Shown here: positions 60,644-64,000 of the stretch, in pieces
Position numbering within the stretch: the stretch's first letter is position 1
Layout: each line of letters starts with the position of its first letter
Assembly (NCBI RefSeq): GCF_015832195.1
Contig: NC_052031.1
Coordinates: forward strand, 7,627,850-7,691,849
DNA from: Motacilla alba alba
Lineage: Eukaryota; Chordata; Aves; Passeriformes; Motacillidae
DNA: 64,000 bases
Direction: 5' to 3'
Position numbers and translations under genes: made by a program
Notes under the pieces: generated by a model
The model's database searches: none
What the model saw: only the letters and a program-made list of their open reading frames with translations
What the model was told of the DNA's origin: nothing

Positions 60644-63600
60644 CTAAAGTTTTTTATAATTTGGATAACGAAAATACAGTGACATCAGTGAAGGCCACGT
60701 TGGTATTAAACTTTTTCACGAGGGCATTTTGGAGATGGTGAATGGCAATGGAGCTTTTTCTCTTTTTCTTGCTTCAGTTGTGTGATTCCCGTTGGAGCTC
60801 ATTCCTGGCCCAGAGGGATTTCTTCTGGGGTGAGGAGGGGACAGGTGTATCTCAGTGGTGCCTTTGAAAGTAGTTTTTTTCTGTGTGGAGAATTTTGCTT
60901 TTAAAAGAGGTTTTTCTTTCTCTCATTTAATTTCTTTATCCACACTAGATTTCTTGGTTCACAGAGTGAGGGTCCTGCTGTCAGCTTTGCTCTGCTCAGT
61001 TTGGCTTACTTGGGACTCCAGAAATGTGGCAAATGCAGTCAGACAGAAAAAAAAACGAAGTGTGAGCTGTTTCTCCAGCAAAGCAGGGGACTTTTCCAGC
61101 CACTTCAGAAACAAATAACACATGTTTTATCACACGGTTTTTCTGCTGACAGATCATATTACAATTTTTGCTTACCAACTGATGGGATACCAAATCCCCA
61201 GTGGCAGGAGGACTTTGTGGATCAAATCCTAGGTGCTTTTTCCGAGCTTCATTCTTCAAAGGCTGCAGCTTTATTATGCCATGGAAGTGAAGACAGTTTG
61301 GTGTATTGCATGGTTTGGTCCTGAGTGAGACTATTTTGTTTTCCTGTTTGAAACTAGTTGAAAGCTATTTACTGATTTGGTGGATTTGGATGGTGGCCCT
61401 TTTCTGTGTCACTTAAAAGCTGAGCTTCTCTGGAACCAGCTGTTTCTCTGCTCAGCAAAACTCAGAACTTCAGTGTGCTCAGAAGCACACCCCTGTTCAA
61501 TATAGAAGTCAAGCTTCATTTTTAAAACAGAAAATGAAAAAGAAATCTGAAAAAGACAAGGCTAGATGTTAAGCGTTTGTCTACTTGTAGGTTAAAGTAT
61601 TCTGTGGATCATCTATTTATTAAATGACTAGTGAGAATATGTGAGCCATAAAGATTTTCTAAAATGGTCCAGTTTGAAAAGTTTACAATAATGTGGTCAC
61701 TTCCCACATAAATTTCTCAGGAAATGGTTGCTTTTCAGAGAGCAGTTTTTGAACCAGAAACTCCCAGCCAGTTCCTGTCCATAAGTACTGATCTTACTGA
61801 GCCAGAGCCTCTGCCACGGTCCAAGGCCAGATGAGGTCCTCCTGGATGAGGAATGTGCCCTGCTGTGTCTGGAGCATTTTGGCAGCAGCAGGAGCTTTGG
61901 GGGATCCTGGGGCCCTGGGAGAGCATCTTCCAGAGACCATCATTGCATTCCCTGCTTCAGTAGGGGCCAGGAGGGGATCTGTGTATGCTGGATGTATTTA
62001 TGGGGTATGATGTTCTTTGGGGGGATGATCATTCCTCTGGTAAACACTAATCACCTCTTTTCCTAAGTTTTAAAACAGGTTTTTTACCTCTAGATTTCCT
62101 CCTGCTCCTATTCCCAGAACAATTTATTTTCTGTCTTTTCATGTGTAGCCTCTTAGCTTTAAGCTTACAAATGTCCTGTGTTCATGCTGAATATAATCTG
62201 TTTAATAGAGAATGATTGCCTGAGGCTGCAGATCTTAACCAAGCATTAGGCAGATCTAATTCAGCTGTGGTGCTTGTTGGCCTGCAAAAGCCAGTTCTTA
62301 TTTTTTTTTTTTAATTATTTCCCCTTTCCTGGCTACATAAATCTTCAGAGAATCCTTAGTCATGTGTTAAAGCTTGCTTGGCCTGAGGAATTAATCCTTT
62401 CTAAGACAAGCCTTTTCTCCCTCACATGTGTGGGTATTCATGAAGCTTGGTGCAAATCCAGGAGAGTTTTCTTCAGAAACTCATGGCCTTTGCTAAGGAA
62501 AGCACATTATTCACCTGAGGAAGAGGCCACCAAAGCTGGGCTCTTTAACATTTTCCTCATATATCATAATCTTCATTTAGACTAATCTCTGCCTTAACTT
62601 TGGACAAGTAAATTGTTTAATTGCTGGACATTTGTTTCTTTCTCTAAGACAGGGAGCACAGATTCCCCTGCCCAATCTTCCTGCAGCAGCCCCCCAACCT
62701 GAGCTCCAAGGGTTGAGAACTACTGTGCGTTCTGTGGTTTTTAGTAGGGTTTGAGATGCCAATAAATCTGCGCCTCCCTTTCTTATTTTCCTGAATTCTG
62801 CTCGTGAAAAATAGTTTTTTAGCTGTTTGGGCTCACATTGATTTCCATGAACTCGCTCTGGTTCATCAGGACTTTAGGGGGAGCCTGTGACTGAATGTGA
62901 TCATAAAGGTGCACTTTTTTTTTCCCCCTCAGGATGAAAGTGAAATGGTTCTGTGAACTGCAATATTGAATAATGAGATGATTTTAAAGAAAAGAATTAT
63001 GGATGAGATCCTCTTAGGTAAAAAGACAAACTTTACTTGCATGCCAGTCCTAGAAAACCTTCGTGCTTTATGACTATTAAATTATAGAAATTTTCCTCTC
63101 CAAGCCACCCAGGTAGGGTTGTACTAAATCCATGATCTCCAGGCACAAGTAATTACACTGCAAACCCTCCAATTGTCTTGGAGAGCCAGTCCTACAGTCC
63201 TCTGTGACCCCAGTGCTGCCCTGTGGGCACATCTGCCCTTTCAGCTCTGCGTGCAGCCTCACAGGTCACCTTCCCCAGGCAGGGAAGATCAGTTAAGCTT
63301 GGCTTTCCTAAGCAAGGTATTCTTTGTTTGTGGCTAATTAGCAGCAGAGATTTAGGTGTTTAGCTGCTGGTTCGTATTCTGCACTACATGGGGTATCTTC
63401 AGATGATTTACCACTCTGGGAGCTCTGTTACTGCCCAGGACCCAGCTGGGTGAAATATTTGTGAGGGGAAATATCCTAAATCACCTGAATGGTCAGCTGT
63501 GCCTTGCAGGCTGCAGATTTTTCACCACTAACCAAGAGGTGGGACCTTGTTTGGCAATGAGTTTCCCATGGGCAAAAAGAGACTCCAAAAAGCTGCTTTC

Positions 63601-64000
63601 CTGCTTCTGTCTACCATCATCTACATGATAGAGCACATGGTTTGGGTAGCATGTGGTTGTAGAAGAAAAAAGTGATTAGAACTTGATTATGTGCCTGGTA
63701 GCATCATCTGCACCACTTTTCCTTCTTTAAAAGCTGCTCTGTGTAGGTGCAATGGCCCTGTGCAAACAGCTGGTGGTCAGCTACACCATCACTATTCCAA
63801 AACACTGAGAATTATTCTCTGTGCAGGATGTGAGCATGGTGTTTAATGGTCCAGTTACACTCACTTCTGTCTACAAAATATGGGTCCTGGCTCTTCAGAG
63901 TGTTTCTCTGTTTGGGATCACTTGCAGTGAGAGCTGGTGTGAAGCTCCTGGCAGCTGGGGGGCTGCAGGCAGGACCAGCCACTGGTGCGTATAAATTTCT
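60644..64000. other. Unannotated non-coding DNA, probable intron
   Basis: No exon, repeat or RNA gene was identified up to the window end. Open frames (up to 107 codons at 61001-61324) show no domain or splice context that I can defend. Confidence 0.55.

Noticed and set aside
1..64000. tRNA, rRNA, CRISPR or prokaryotic gene content
   Set aside because: No cloverleaf with A/B boxes, no regular spacer-repeat array and no dense long open frames were seen. The sequence is vertebrate in character.

Overview
The window looks like nuclear DNA from a bird, most likely a songbird. The evidence is the repeat content: five CR1 LINE 3'-end fragments with the typical avian tail, five LTRs that resemble avian endogenous retroviruses, and a low overall repeat load. 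The background is AT-leaning and free of bacterial-type genes. There is no operon, tRNA, rRNA or CRISPR array that I can support. The passerine assignment is an inference; no species can be named from the sequence alone.

The one supportable protein-coding feature sits mid-window. A CpG island (about 32640-34080) without a TATA box holds a short first coding exon on the + strand (33320-33448). It encodes 43 residues with a clear secretory signal peptide and ends at a good splice donor in phase 0. I do not recognise the gene. No later exon could be identified in the remaining 30.5 kb, so most of 33449-64000 is probably a long first intron. The sequence 5' of the island is probably intergenic.

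Layout: 1-8850 is unannotated single-copy DNA with small tandem duplications. 8851-9370 is a decayed tandem array with a unit of about 182 bp. 14522-15194 is a solo LTR with TATA box, AATAAA and an exact 6-bp target duplication. 17309-18081 is a CR1 fragment interrupted by a second type of solo LTR. Further copies of that second LTR lie at 24349-24774 and 48131-48545, all in the same orientation. 22885-22998 is a 38-bp minisatellite. 27117-27834 is a minus-strand LTR carrying a tRNA-Lys-type primer binding site and nothing else of the provirus. 32640-34080 is the promoter/exon 1 island. Beyond it are more CR1 pieces (47117, 51474), A/C-rich low-complexity DNA (55797-55948) and a perfect 21-bp inverted repeat (60578-60643).

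The observations I rate highest are three. First, a 24-bp perfect complementarity between a (CTC)n tract and the (GAG)n tract that runs into the start codon of the new exon. Second, the LTR-plus-exactly-PBS element at 27117-27834, which has the extent expected of integrated plus-strand strong-stop DNA. Third, two hairpin-forming inverted repeats (13194-13254 and 60578-60643). I found no convincing undescribed multi-gene system.
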